A DNA stretch of 64,000 nt from Rhizobium sp. GN54 (GTDB lineage Bacteria > Pseudomonadota > Alphaproteobacteria > Rhizobiales > Rhizobiaceae). This document shows, in pieces, positions 24,124-32,896 of the stretch. How positions within the stretch are numbered: the first letter of the stretch is position 1; each line of letters starts with the position of its first letter. The position numbers and the translations under genes are program-made. Location of the stretch: positions 310,001-374,000 of the forward strand of contig NZ_JAJNCZ010000002.1 of the NCBI RefSeq assembly GCF_021026345.1, given 5' to 3'. The notes below the pieces were generated by a model. It did no database searches, was not told the origin of the DNA, and saw nothing but the letters and a program-made list of their open reading frames with translations.

Positions 24124-24492
24124 TCAGGCGTTGGGGCGGGTGAGGATGAAGAGGACCGGGAGCGCCATGAAGGCGGCGACGATCGCAGCCGTCGAACCGG
24201 CGGGGGCGCGGGCATAGAGGAACACGGCGAAGCTGGCCGCGATCATGGCCACCGCCATCGCCTTGGCGCGCGGAGCGATCGCGCCGTTCTCCCGCCAGCG
24301 GCGGATGGGGTCGCCGAAGACGCGATGGTCCAGGAGCCAGGTCTCGAATCGCGGCGAGGAGCGGGCGAAGAGACCGGCGGCCACCAGCAGGAAGGGCGTG
24401 GTCGGCAGCAGCGGCAGGAAGATGCCGACGACGCCGACTGCGACCATGAGCCAGCCGAGGCAGAGGCAGAGGATGCGCAGGGGTTGTTTCAT
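24124..24492 (-). CDS. YbaN/DUF454 family small membrane protein
   Basis: A 122-aa protein with the DUF454 signature LGWLMVAVGVVGIFLPLLPT, then PFLLVAAGLFARSSPRFETW and GPI..W-like DPIRRWRENGAI, followed by two further hydrophobic segments. ATG 24492 is chosen because the family begins there. The function is unknown. It is divergent from the RND efflux operon but bears no obvious relation to it. Confidence 0.88.
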   Translation of the reverse strand: MKQPLRILCLCLGWLMVAVGVVGIFLPLLPTTPFLLVAAGLFARSSPRFETWLLDHRVFGDPIRRWRENGAIAPRAKAMAVAMIAASFAVFLYARAPAGSTAAIVAAFMALPVLFILTRPNA

Positions 24493-24711
24493 CGGGTTTC
24501 CGCGGGGCTGGGTCGGTGACTGATCGGCGGCGTTGATACCACGGTTGCGGCAAAGCCGACAGTTGCAGGAAAGCCGCATCCCGGGACGGTTTCGCGACCG
24601 TGCACGGAAAACGTGTGGGTTGACAAGGGGATGGGTTCCCAAGTCGCCGGCCAGTGACTAGTCTGTCGCCGCAACGGGAAAACATGTTCGTGTCGTGCAG
24701 GAGGGTGTCGC

Positions 24712-25836
24712 ATGCGAGTTCCGGGAATTGCCACGAGCATCGCTTTCCTCAGTCTTTCCTGCATGGCGCTGTCTGTTGCCCAGGCGCAGGCGCCCGCCGG
24801 GGCACCGGCGCCGGCTGTCGTCGTCGCGCCGGCCAAGATCATGGACCTGCGTGAGAGCGTCGATCTCACCGGACGGCTGGTGGCGATCCAGAAGGTCGAC
24901 ATCAGGGCCCGGGTTTCCGGGTTTCTCGAGAAGCGGAACTTCACCGAAGGGCAGAAGGTGACGGCCGGAACCGTTCTCTACGAGGTGGAGGACGGCTCCT
25001 ACCAGGCGGCGGTGCAGGAGATCGATGGCCAGATTCAGGCCGCCGAGGCGCAACGCGACCTGGCGGTGATCGAGTTCAACCGCTCCAACCGGCTGCTGGC
25101 CAGCAATACGGTGCCGCAGTCGCAGGTCGACATCGCCAATGCGCAGGTGAAGAAGACCGAGGCGGACCTCGTCCGGCTCAGCGGCAGCAGGGAGCAGGCG
25201 GCGCTGAACCTCTCCTATACGAAGATCACGGCACCCTTCGACGGCGTGGTGGGGCTTTCGACGGTGGATGTCGGCGCGCTGGTCGGGCCGGAGGCCGGCG
25301 CGCTCACGACGCTGACGCGTCTCGACCCGATCTATGCCGAATTCTCGGTCGCGACCGCGCTCTACATGACCTATCGCGAGCAGGTGCGCGCCGGCCAGAT
25401 CAGCGCCGGCGCCAATGTTCGCATCGTCCTGCCGAACGGCACCGAATACCCCGAAAAGGGGACGATCGATTTCGTTTCCAGCAATGTCTCGCAAGGCACG
25501 GATACCGTGACGGTGCGGGCCGAATTCGCCAACTCCGACGGTCTCCTGCTCGACGGCACGCTGGTGCGCGTCGAGCTGGAGCAGTCCAACGAGCAGGACG
25601 TCCTCGTGGTCCCGCAGCAGGCGGTGCAGCGCGACCAGCAGGGCGCCTTCGTGATGCTGGTCGGCGCCGATTCCAAGGTCGAGCTCCGGCGGATCGACAT
25701 TGCGCGGTCCTCGCGGGGGCAGTCGGTCGTGGCCTCCGGGCTGAAGGAAGGAGACAGGGTCATCACCGACGGCATCGGCAAGGTCCGGCCGGGAATGGTG
25801 GTGGATGCGGCTCCGGCTCCGGCAGCGGGTGGCTGA
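24712..25836 (+). CDS. RND efflux periplasmic adaptor (membrane fusion protein)
   Basis: A 374-aa periplasmic protein with a signal peptide (about residues 1-26). Then come a beta-barrel/lipoyl half (DIRARVSGFLEKRNFTEGQKV and VLYEVEDGSYQA), a coiled-coil hairpin (about 95-170), the second lipoyl half (SYTKITAPFDGVVG) and a barrel plus membrane-proximal domain. This order is that of AcrA/MexA. ATG 24712 has AGGAGGG. A cysteine in the signal region does not fit a lipobox. The pump gene follows after 3 nt; no outer-membrane channel gene is nearby. Confidence 0.93.
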   Translation: MRVPGIATSIAFLSLSCMALSVAQAQAPAGAPAPAVVVAPAKIMDLRESVDLTGRLVAIQKVDIRARVSGFLEKRNFTEGQKVTAGTVLYEVEDGSYQAAVQEIDGQIQAAEAQRDLAVIEFNRSNRLLASNTVPQSQVDIANAQVKKTEADLVRLSGSREQAALNLSYTKITAPFDGVVGLSTVDVGALVGPEAGALTTLTRLDPIYAEFSVATALYMTYREQVRAGQISAGANVRIVLPNGTEYPEKGTIDFVSSNVSQGTDTVTVRAEFANSDGLLLDGTLVRVELEQSNEQDVLVVPQQAVQRDQQGAFVMLVGADSKVELRRIDIARSSRGQSVVASGLKEGDRVITDGIGKVRPGMVVDAAPAPAAGG

Positions 25837-25839
25837 GCG

Positions 25840-28800
25840 ATGATCTCTGAAATCTTCATCGATCGCCCGCGCTTCGCCGCGGTCATTTCCATCGTCCTGA
25901 CGCTCGCCGGCCTGATCGCGATGACGCAGCTGCCGGTGGCGCAGTTCCCCGACATCGTTCCGCCGCAGGTCAGCGTCACGGCGAGCTATTCGGGTGCCGG
26001 CGCCGACGTCGTCGAGGCGACGGTGGCCCAGCCGATCGAGAGCAAGGTCGTCGGCGTCGACGACATGATCTACATGAAATCCACCAGCGGCGCGGACGGG
26101 TCCTACAACCTCACCGTCACCTTCGCCGTCGGCACCGATCCCGACATCGCCACCGTCAACGTGCAGAACCGGGTGTCGCTGGCAGAGGCCGGCCTGCCTT
26201 CGGAAGTGCAGCAGTCCGGCGTCAGCGTGCGCAAGAAATCCTCGGCGCTGATGCAGGTGATCACGATCTACGGCGAGGAGGGGAAGGACTTCGACAACCT
26301 CTTCCTGTCGAACTACGCGACCATCAACGTGCTCGACACGATCAAGCGCGTTCCCGGCGTCGGCGACGCGTCGCTGTTCGGTGCCGAGGACTATTCGATG
26401 CGGATCGTCCTCAACGTCGACCGCCTGACGAGCCTGAAGCTGACGCCAACGGACGTCATCGCGGCGCTCAGGGCGCAGAACGTCCAGGCCGCGATCGGCC
26501 GCATCGGCGCCCAGCCGATGACCGACGACCCGCTGTTCCAGCTGAACCTGCAGACCCAGGGGCGCCTGACCGATCCGTCGCAGTTCATGGACATCGTGCT
26601 GCGCGCCGAGGCGGACGGTTCGTTCGTGCGCGTGCGCGACGTGGCCGATGTGCAGCTCGGTGCGGCGAGCGCCGATTCGAGCGCGCGCTTCAATGGCCGG
26701 CCGGTGGCGATGATCGGCACCTACCAGGCGCCCGGCGCCAATGCGCTGGCGGCCGCGCGCGGCGTCAACGAGGCGATGGAGCGGCTGTCGCACAATTTTC
26801 CGGAGGGGCTGACCTATTCGGTGTCCTACGACACCGGCCAGTTCGTCGAGGCGAGCGTCGAAAACGTCGAGCACACGCTGATCGAGGCCTTCGTGCTCGT
26901 CATCATCGTCGTGTTCCTGTTCCTCGGCAGCTGGCGGGCGGCGCTGATCCCGCTGATCGCCGTTCCGGTCGCCCTGATCGGCACCTTCGCCGTCATCCTG
27001 GCGCTCGGCTTTTCGCTCAACACCGTCTCGCTGCTGGCGCTGGTGCTGGCGATCGGCATCGTCGTCGACGATGCGATCGTGGTCGTGGAGAACGTCGAGC
27101 GGGTAATGGAGGAGAACCCCGGCATGGGGGCGGCGGAGGCGGCCCGGCTCGCCATGGGCGAGATCACCGGCGCGATCGTCGCCATCACGCTGGTGCTGCT
27201 CTCGGTCTTCGTTCCCGTCGCCTTCATCCCCGGCCTCAGCGGGCAGCTGTTCCAGCAGTTCGCCGTCGCCGTCTCGGTGTCGATGGTGCTGTCGGCGATC
27301 AACGCCCTGACATTGAGCCCGGCGCTCTGCGCCATCCTGCTCAAGCCGCACCACGGGCCGAAGCGCGGCATCCTCGGCTATATCTCGCGCGGCATCGACA
27401 AGGGCCGGGACGGCTATGCCTTCGTCGCCGGCCATGTGGCCCGGCGGGTCGTCATCGGACTGGTGCTTCTGGCGGTCGCCGCGGCGTCTGCCGGCTGGCT
27501 GTTCCGGGTCGTGCCGACCGGCTTCCTGCCGGCCGAGGACCAGGGCGCCTATTTCACCGAGATCCGGCTCCCGGAAGGGGCGTCCTTCAACCGCACGGAT
27601 GCGGTGGTCAAGCGGGTCGAGGGGATGCTGTCGGAGATCGAAGGCGTCGCCGACGTCATCACGGTCACCGGCTACAGCTTCCTCGACGGGCTCGCCAAGT
27701 CCAACAGCGGCTTCGCCGTCGTCACCATGAAGCCGTTTGCCGAGCGGACCTCGGCTGCGGCCTCGGTCGATGCGGCAGTGAAGACGACCATGATGAAGGG
27801 ATCGACGATCCGCGAGGCGCAGATCTTCGCCTTCAACCTGCCGCCGATCATGGGGCTCGGCACCGGATCCGGCTTCGAATACCAGCTTCTCGACCTGCAG
27901 GGGCGGCCGCCGGCCGAGCTTGCCGCGACGGCGGGCGGGCTGATCATCGCCGCCAACCAGAACCCGCTCCTGGGGCCGACCTTCACCACCTATTCGGCGA
28001 CGACGCCGCAGCTCTACCTCAACCTCGACCGCGACCGGCTGCAGGCGCTCGGCGTCTCGGTCAGCGACCTGTTCGCCACGCTGCAGGGCACGCTCGGATC
28101 CTACTACATCAACGACTTCAATCTCTACGGCCGCAGCTGGCGGGTGACGATGCAGGCCTCGCAGGCCGACCGGCGCTCGGTCAACGACATCAACCGCCTG
28201 CATGTGCGCAATGCCTCCGGCGATATGGTGCCGGTGGCCTCGGTCGCCAGCGTCGACTACATCGTCGGCCCGCAGTCGATCGTGCGCTACAACAACTACC
28301 GCTCGATCACGCTGAACGGCCAGCCGGCGCCGGGCGTTTCCTCCGGGCAGGCGATCGCCGCGATGGAGGCCATTTCGGCTGCGACGCTGCCGGCAGGCTA
28401 CAGCTTCGAGTGGACCGGCACGGCGCTGCAGGAACTGGAAGCGGCCGGCAAGACGCCGGTGATCCTGGCCCTCGCCGTGCTCTTCGCCTACCTCTTCCTG
28501 GTGGCGCTCTACGAGAGCTGGACGATCCCGGTGCCGGTGCTGCTGTCGGTCGTCGTCGGCGTCGTCGGCGCGCTGGTTTCGATCCTCGTGACGGGGCTGT
28601 CCTTCGACATCTACGCGCAGATCGGCCTCGTCGTCCTCATCGCGCTCGCCTCGAAGAACGCGATCCTGATCGTCGAATTCGCGAAGTTCCGGCGGGAGAA
28701 GGGCGAGACCATCGTCGATGCGGCGATCGACGGCGCGCGCGCCCGCTTCCGCGCAGTGATGATGACGAGCTTCGCCTTCATCGTCGGGCTGATTCCGCTG

Positions 28801-29034
28801 GTGACGGCAACGGGGGCGGGCATGCTCAGCCGCCGGGCCGTCGGTACCGGTGTTGCCGGCGGCATGCTGGCCGCCTCGCTGGTCGGCATCTTCCTGATCC
28901 CCGCCCTCTACGTCACCTTCCAGTGGCTACGCGAGCGCGCCCACCGCTTCGCCGGCATCGGCAGCGCGCGGGCTCAGGCGGCCGAGACGAGGGAACACCC
29001 GACGCCGCCCGATGGCGAACAGGCAGCACAGTAG
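25840..29034 (+). CDS. RND multidrug efflux pump (AcrB/HAE1 family)
   Basis: A 1064-aa inner-membrane pump, full length. It starts with [20 protein letters not shown]. The proton-relay aspartates are in [20 protein letters not shown] (TM4), and the relay lysine in [16 protein letters not shown] (TM10). Two large periplasmic loops flank these. HAE1 pumps export hydrophobic drugs, detergents or plant phenolics in exchange for protons. It forms an operon with the adaptor. No TolC-like gene or local repressor is seen, so it must use a channel encoded elsewhere. Confidence 0.95.
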   Translation: MISEIFIDRPRFAAVISIVLTLAGLIAMTQLPVAQFPDIVPPQVSVTASYSGAGADVVEATVAQPIESKVVGVDDMIYMKSTSGADGSYNLTVTFAVGTDPDIATVNVQNRVSLAEAGLPSEVQQSGVSVRKKSSALMQVITIYGEEGKDFDNLFLSNYATINVLDTIKRVPGVGDASLFGAEDYSMRIVLNVDRLTSLKLTPTDVIAALRAQNVQAAIGRIGAQPMTDDPLFQLNLQTQGRLTDPSQFMDIVLRAEADGSFVRVRDVADVQLGAASADSSARFNGRPVAMIGTYQAPGANALAAARGVNEAMERLSHNFPEGLTYSVSYDTGQFVEASVENVEHTLIEAFVLVIIVVFLFLGSWRAALIPLIAVPVALIGTFAVILALGFSLNTVSLLALVLAIGIVVDDAIVVVENVERVMEENPGMGAAEAARLAMGEITGAIVAITLVLLSVFVPVAFIPGLSGQLFQQFAVAVSVSMVLSAINALTLSPALCAILLKPHHGPKRGILGYISRGIDKGRDGYAFVAGHVARRVVIGLVLLAVAAASAGWLFRVVPTGFLPAEDQGAYFTEIRLPEGASFNRTDAVVKRVEGMLSEIEGVADVITVTGYSFLDGLAKSNSGFAVVTMKPFAERTSAAASVDAAVKTTMMKGSTIREAQIFAFNLPPIMGLGTGSGFEYQLLDLQGRPPAELAATAGGLIIAANQNPLLGPTFTTYSATTPQLYLNLDRDRLQALGVSVSDLFATLQGTLGSYYINDFNLYGRSWRVTMQASQADRRSVNDINRLHVRNASGDMVPVASVASVDYIVGPQSIVRYNNYRSITLNGQPAPGVSSGQAIAAMEAISAATLPAGYSFEWTGTALQELEAAGKTPVILALAVLFAYLFLVALYESWTIPVPVLLSVVVGVVGALVSILVTGLSFDIYAQIGLVVLIALASKNAILIVEFAKFRREKGETIVDAAIDGARARFRAVMMTSFAFIVGLIPLVTATGAGMLSRRAVGTGVAGGMLAASLVGIFLIPALYVTFQWLRERAHRFAGIGSARAQAAETREHPTPPDGEQAAQ

Positions 29035-29129
29035 CGGCTGCGCCCGCTTCGATCCGGGCGGTCAGGTGGAGGGAGAGACCGTGCGGCGATCATCCTGTCG
29101 GCGCCGGTCGTGGTGCCGTCTCCAAGGTG

Positions 29130-30524
29130 CTACCGGCTGCAAAGCGTCCTGACGTTCAGCAGTCCCCAGCCATAGATGGCGTCCTTGCCCGGCGTGCCGA
29201 TGTCCTCGGCCGAATTCGCAAGCTCCGCCTCGAGCTCGGGCAGCGTCAGCTCCGGTCTGGCTGCGAGCAGGACGGCGGCTGCGGCGGTCACGAAAGGTGC
29301 TGCGAAGGAGGTCCCGCTCTTCTGGCGCACCCCGGACACCGATGCCGCCGTCCAGACGCCGACCCCCGGCGCCGCGATGTCGATATGCTCGCCGCGAACG
29401 GCGCGGCGGTAGGGCTTTCGCGCACTGTCGACGGCGGTCACGGCAATGACGCCCGGATAGGCGGCCGGATAGACCGGCTTGGCGTTCGGCCCCTTGTTTC
29501 CGGCGGCCGCCACCAGGATCGCGTCCTTTTCGATCGCGGCCTGCACCGCCTTTTCCAGAAGCAGGTTGGGCGGTCCCGACAGGCTGAGGTTGACGACCCT
29601 GACGTCGCGGGCGAGCAGAAGATCCAGCGCCCGGACGAGATCGAAGACATTGGCGATATCGGCCGTCTTGCGGAACCGCTGGAAGGCATCCACGGCGACC
29701 AGTTCCGACGCCGGCAGGAGGCCGGGCACGCGGCTGCCCGCGCCGCCGACGAGAAGGGCGGCGACGGCCGTTCCATGCTGTTCGCCCGATTTCGGCCGCT
29801 CCGCGTCGTCGAGCCGCAGCACCTCCAGCCGGCCATCTGCAAAGGCCGCGTGGTCGGCATTGATCGCCGTATCGACGAGCCCGATGCGCGGCAATGCCGG
29901 GCAGGTGCCGGCACGTTCTTCCCCGGCCGCCGGCCAGCCGACCATGTCACGCATCAGCCTGCAGTCGGCGCATGGGGGGCTGACGAGCGACTGGGGCTGA
30001 TAGTAGTGGTTGAAATCCACCGCGGCCGACGCACTCCTGGCGGCGACCGCCTGACGGGCGGCATCGAGCGTGACGCCTCGCGGCACGATGAGCCGGACCA
30101 TCTCGCTGCCGGTCAGGGCGATCCCGGTGCGGCTGTCGACGACGTAGCCTTCCTGCTCCAGGCTGGCGATCGACGCCTCATCCAGGCCGATGGCCACGAT
30201 CTCGTTGGGGGCACGGGAGGGAAGTTCCGCCTGGCGGCGGACCGGGGCGCGGCGCGCCGGTTCGCGTTTCGCCCGTTGCCAGGGCCAGCGGAATGACGGG
30301 TTCACACGCCGGATCATGTCGCGATCGCCACCGCTGCGGCTCCCGTATCCGCCGGAACCCCGGCTGCCGCCGTCGTCGTCCCCGCCGTCGTCGTCATCGG
30401 CCATCGCAACGGATGTGCCTGCGACAAGGCCGGTCTCCTGAAGCGGCGGCGTCGCAACGACGACGGCGAGGCCGAGGCAGAGCGCCAGAGAAAACCTGGC
30501 ATGGCATGTGAAGAGCTGCAGCAC
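29130..30524 (-). CDS. Secreted subtilisin-like (S8) serine protease
   Basis: A 464-aa protein with a signal peptide (about residues 1-41). A strongly acidic Gly/Asp linker (DDDDGGDDDGG, 43-53) and an arginine-rich pro-region follow. The S8 domain has Asp218 (GLVDTAI), His250 (QHGTAVA), oxyanion Asn343 (AAAGN) and Ser406 (GTSFAAP), so the triad is complete. I prefer GTG 30524 because GGAG lies 7 nt upstream and a hydrophobic signal follows directly. It is divergent from an ECF sigma/anti-sigma pair and has an ECF-like promoter in front. It may process an envelope substrate or the anti-sigma factor. Confidence 0.88.
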   Translation of the reverse strand: MLQLFTCHARFSLALCLGLAVVVATPPLQETGLVAGTSVAMADDDDGGDDDGGSRGSGGYGSRSGGDRDMIRRVNPSFRWPWQRAKREPARRAPVRRQAELPSRAPNEIVAIGLDEASIASLEQEGYVVDSRTGIALTGSEMVRLIVPRGVTLDAARQAVAARSASAAVDFNHYYQPQSLVSPPCADCRLMRDMVGWPAAGEERAGTCPALPRIGLVDTAINADHAAFADGRLEVLRLDDAERPKSGEQHGTAVAALLVGGAGSRVPGLLPASELVAVDAFQRFRKTADIANVFDLVRALDLLLARDVRVVNLSLSGPPNLLLEKAVQAAIEKDAILVAAAGNKGPNAKPVYPAAYPGVIAVTAVDSARKPYRRAVRGEHIDIAAPGVGVWTAASVSGVRQKSGTSFAAPFVTAAAAVLLAARPELTLPELEAELANSAEDIGTPGKDAIYGWGLLNVRTLCSR

Positions 30525-30582
30525 GTTCAATCTCCGATGCAGAAGGTCGTGGGAGCCCGCATCCCGGGCGTCTGTCCATTCC

Positions 30583-30608
30583 AGACGTTTGACTCGACAG
30601 GTTATTCC
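30583..30608 (-). promoter_or_regulatory. Candidate ECF-sigma promoter of the S8 protease gene
   Basis: On the minus strand GGAAT (30608-30604) and CGTCT (30587-30583) are separated by 16 nt, the form expected for ECF-dependent promoters (GGAA-type -35, CGTC-type -10). Transcription would start about 50 nt before GTG 30524. The site lies in the leader of the ECF sigma gene on the other strand. Confidence 0.55.
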
Positions 30609-30629
30609 CCGCCATGGCAAAGGTTTCGC

Positions 30630-31172
30630 ATGATTGACGACACGCGTACAGTGCCGCAAAGGCTGGTCGCTTTCCTGCCCAATCTCAGGCGGTTTGCGAT
30701 CTCGCTTTGCCGTTCGCCCGAGCTTGCGGACGATCTGGTCCAGGCGGCCTGCGAACGGGCGATCCGCTCGGCCGGCAGTTTTTCCCCCGAAAGCCGCTTC
30801 GATGCCTGGATGTTCCGGATCCTGCGCAATCTCTGGATCGACCACCTCAGGCGCGCGAAGACGGCGGGTCCGCACCAGGAGCTGGACGAGGCGGGCGATA
30901 TTCCCGGGCCGGACGGGCAGGTCGTATCCCATGCGCGCCTGGATTTGCTCGAGGTGACGGCGGCGCTGATGAAGCTGCCGGAGGAGCAGCGGGAAGTGCT
31001 GGTGCTGGTGTGCGTGGAGGACCTCAGCTACCGCGAGACGGCCGAGGTGCTCTCGATCCCGATCGGCACGGTCATGAGCCGAATTGCCCGGGCGCGGAAA
31101 AATCTTGCCCGGCTGACGGGAATAGATGCCGGCGACGAACGTTCGTCCGGTACGAAAGGCGGCATGGCATGA
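30630..31172 (+). CDS. ECF-family RNA polymerase sigma factor
   Basis: A 180-aa sigma factor. Region 2 (RRFAISLCRSPELADDLVQ ... FDAWMFRILRNLWIDHLRR, about 17-75) binds the -10 element and core. Region 4 (LPEEQREVLVLVCVEDLSY then IPIGTVMSRIARARKNL, about 110-160) reads the -35. ATG 30630 has AAGG at 6 nt. Its stop overlaps the anti-sigma start as ATGA. The pairing with a membrane anti-sigma and a divergent secreted protease suggests an envelope-stress regulon. Confidence 0.92.
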   Translation: MIDDTRTVPQRLVAFLPNLRRFAISLCRSPELADDLVQAACERAIRSAGSFSPESRFDAWMFRILRNLWIDHLRRAKTAGPHQELDEAGDIPGPDGQVVSHARLDLLEVTAALMKLPEEQREVLVLVCVEDLSYRETAEVLSIPIGTVMSRIARARKNLARLTGIDAGDERSSGTKGGMA

Positions 31173-31951
31173 CGAGAGAGGACTTCGACGACGAGACCTT
31201 GATGGCGTTCGCCGATGGCGAACTGGACGAGGCGACGAGTGCACAATTGGAGACGGCGCTTGCGGCAGACGATGGCCTGGCGGCCCGTCTGGCGGTTTTC
31301 CTCGATACCCGCCGCACGGTCGCCGATGCACTGAAGCCGCTGATCGACGACGAGGTTCCCCCTCGTCTGGCCGAAGCCGTGGCGCGCATGGTCGAGCGTG
31401 CGGAGGGCGGAACCGGCCCGGACGAACAGACCGGTGCGCCGGACAATGTGGTTGCCCTGCATCCGCAACGGAGGCGACCGGAACCGCAGAGATGGTTCAT
31501 GCAGGTCGCTGCGGGCCTTGTCGCCGTCGTTGCCGGCGTGGCCGGGTTTGCCATCGGCCGCAGCACGGACAACGCCGCCCCGGATGCGCACCAGGACCTC
31601 GCCGCCGCACTCGACGGCCAGTCCTCCGGCATGGACGTACCGCTCGGCGGCGGCGCCGTGCTGCACGTGGTGTCGACGTTTCGCGACGAGCGCGGCGAAC
31701 TCTGCCGCGAGTACCAGTTGACCGACCGGGGAAACAGCACGCTCACCATCGCCTGCCGGCGGGACGGCGCGTGGCTGCCGCAGCTTGCGCTGACGTCGCA
31801 GCAGCCCGCCGACGGCTATGTGCCGGCGTCGTCGCAGGAGACGATCGATGCCTATCTCGCGTCGATCCACGCCGGCGCGCCCCTGTCTGCGGACGAGGAA
31901 CGCACGGCCCTTTCCGGCGACGTCGAAAATATTACCGGAGACGGGGAATAG
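31169..31951 (+). CDS. Membrane-anchored anti-sigma factor
   Basis: A 260-aa protein. The cytoplasmic amino-terminal anti-sigma domain (residues about 1-50, DETLMAFADGELDEATSAQL) resembles zinc anti-sigma domains but lacks the HxxxCxxC cluster. One membrane segment spans about 109-130 (FMQVAAGLVAVVAGVAGFAI), followed by a periplasmic domain of about 130 residues with two cysteines (LCREYQ, IACRRD). The 4-nt overlap with the sigma gene indicates coupled translation. Release of the sigma factor probably involves the periplasmic part, and the neighbouring protease is a possible actor. Confidence 0.88.
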   Translation: MTREDFDDETLMAFADGELDEATSAQLETALAADDGLAARLAVFLDTRRTVADALKPLIDDEVPPRLAEAVARMVERAEGGTGPDEQTGAPDNVVALHPQRRRPEPQRWFMQVAAGLVAVVAGVAGFAIGRSTDNAAPDAHQDLAAALDGQSSGMDVPLGGGAVLHVVSTFRDERGELCREYQLTDRGNSTLTIACRRDGAWLPQLALTSQQPADGYVPASSQETIDAYLASIHAGAPLSADEERTALSGDVENITGDGE

Positions 31952-31999
31952 TCCGGTCGCGACCACGTTCTTCTCGATGAAGCCAAGAGGAGAACAGCG

Positions 32000-32716
32000 A
32001 TGGCACTCACGCTCCTGCGGAAGACGCAACCCAAACTGACCTTTCTCTGCCGCAAGGAAGACGAAGGGGTGATCCCGCTGCCGGTGCGCGCCAAGACGGC
32101 GCTGCCGGACTGGTTCCGCAAGCTGCCTGCCGTGACCGAGCAGCAGGTGTCGCCCACCAACAGCGGGCTGACCGTCAAGCGCTGCATGCCGTTTCTCGAC
32201 GCCATGGCCGCCGGCTGGGTGATCGGGCTGGCCGGCACCGTGCGCATGGAGATTTCGGACGGCGGCAGGCAGGTGGATTGCGGCTGGGATCTCGACCGGA
32301 CGCTGGTCAGCAACCATGCCTCCCATCAGGTCGCCGGCAATCCGCGCGAACCGCTGCCGCCGTGCAAGTTCCACAATTTCTGGACGATCCGCACCCCGCC
32401 CGGCTGGAGTTGCCTGTTCGTGCCGCCGCTCAACCGCCCCAACGGGATTTTCGAGGTCGTCGCCGGCGTCGTCGACACCGATACCTATCAGTCGGAGATC
32501 CATTTCCCCTTCTTCGCCACCGGCGAGGACGGCCTGCATGTGCTGGAACGGGGCACGCCCATCGTCCAGGTCATCCCGTTCCGGCGGGAGACGACCGATC
32601 TGGCGGGCGAGATCCGCACCGAGACCGAGGAGGAAGGCGCGGTCCGCCAGAACATCTTCCGGAAGACGCTCGCCGCGGACGGCTGGTACCGTAGGTTCGC
32701 CCGCGCCCAGCGCTGA
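32000..32716 (+). CDS. Uncharacterised protein resembling a family shared with tailed phages (DUF6065-like)
   Basis: A 238-aa soluble protein without a signal peptide. From memory, the segments VKRCMPFLDAMAAGWVI, RTPPGWSCLFVPPLN, VVAGVVDTDTYQSEIHFPFF and GTPIVQVIPFRRE match a family of uncharacterised proteins found in bacteria and in T4-like phages; I believe it is DUF6065. The function is unknown. The gene starts 48 nt after the anti-sigma gene and ends before a good terminator, so it could belong to the ECF operon. No other phage gene is nearby. Family name uncertain. Confidence 0.65.
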   Translation: MALTLLRKTQPKLTFLCRKEDEGVIPLPVRAKTALPDWFRKLPAVTEQQVSPTNSGLTVKRCMPFLDAMAAGWVIGLAGTVRMEISDGGRQVDCGWDLDRTLVSNHASHQVAGNPREPLPPCKFHNFWTIRTPPGWSCLFVPPLNRPNGIFEVVAGVVDTDTYQSEIHFPFFATGEDGLHVLERGTPIVQVIPFRRETTDLAGEIRTETEEEGAVRQNIFRKTLAADGWYRRFARAQR

Positions 32717-32769
32717 AAGGATGCCTTCGGCCTGCGCCTCCGCTCGCCGCTGCCACGCGCAGCGGCGAC

Positions 32770-32790
32770 GAACCCGTTTGTCTCGGGTTC
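32770..32790 (+). terminator. Rho-independent terminator after the DUF6065-like gene
   Basis: GAACCCG (32770-32776) and CGGGTTC (32784-32790) form a perfect 7-bp stem with a 7-nt loop, followed by TTGTCG. It lies 54 nt after the stop codon. Confidence 0.6.
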
Positions 32791-32803
32791 TTGTCGTAAC
32801 TAA

Positions 32804-32832
32804 TTGAAAATATTTGTATTTGTTGGGAATAG
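32804..32832 (+). promoter_or_regulatory. Candidate promoter of the Ser/Asn-repeat gene
   Basis: TTGAAA (32804-32809), 17 nt and GAATAG (32827-32832), within the most AT-rich stretch of the area. The -35 is good and the -10 only fair. The following leader is about 60 nt. Confidence 0.4.
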
Positions 32833-32896
32833 TTTCCGGCGGCGCACGTTTCTCCATGGCAGCCGAAAGGGCTGCTGAAGACGATGGAGTAAAGAC

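Noticed and set aside
24712-24780. Lipoprotein signal in the RND adaptor (LSLSC)
   Set aside because: The residue at -3 relative to the cysteine is Ser, which does not fit a lipobox; a normal signal cleavage near AQAQA is more likely.
24658-28203. A 1181-codon open frame antisense to the RND adaptor and pump
   Set aside because: It is a wrong-frame shadow: its composition is Asp/Arg/His rich, with no domain, and the opposite strand encodes an unmistakable pump.
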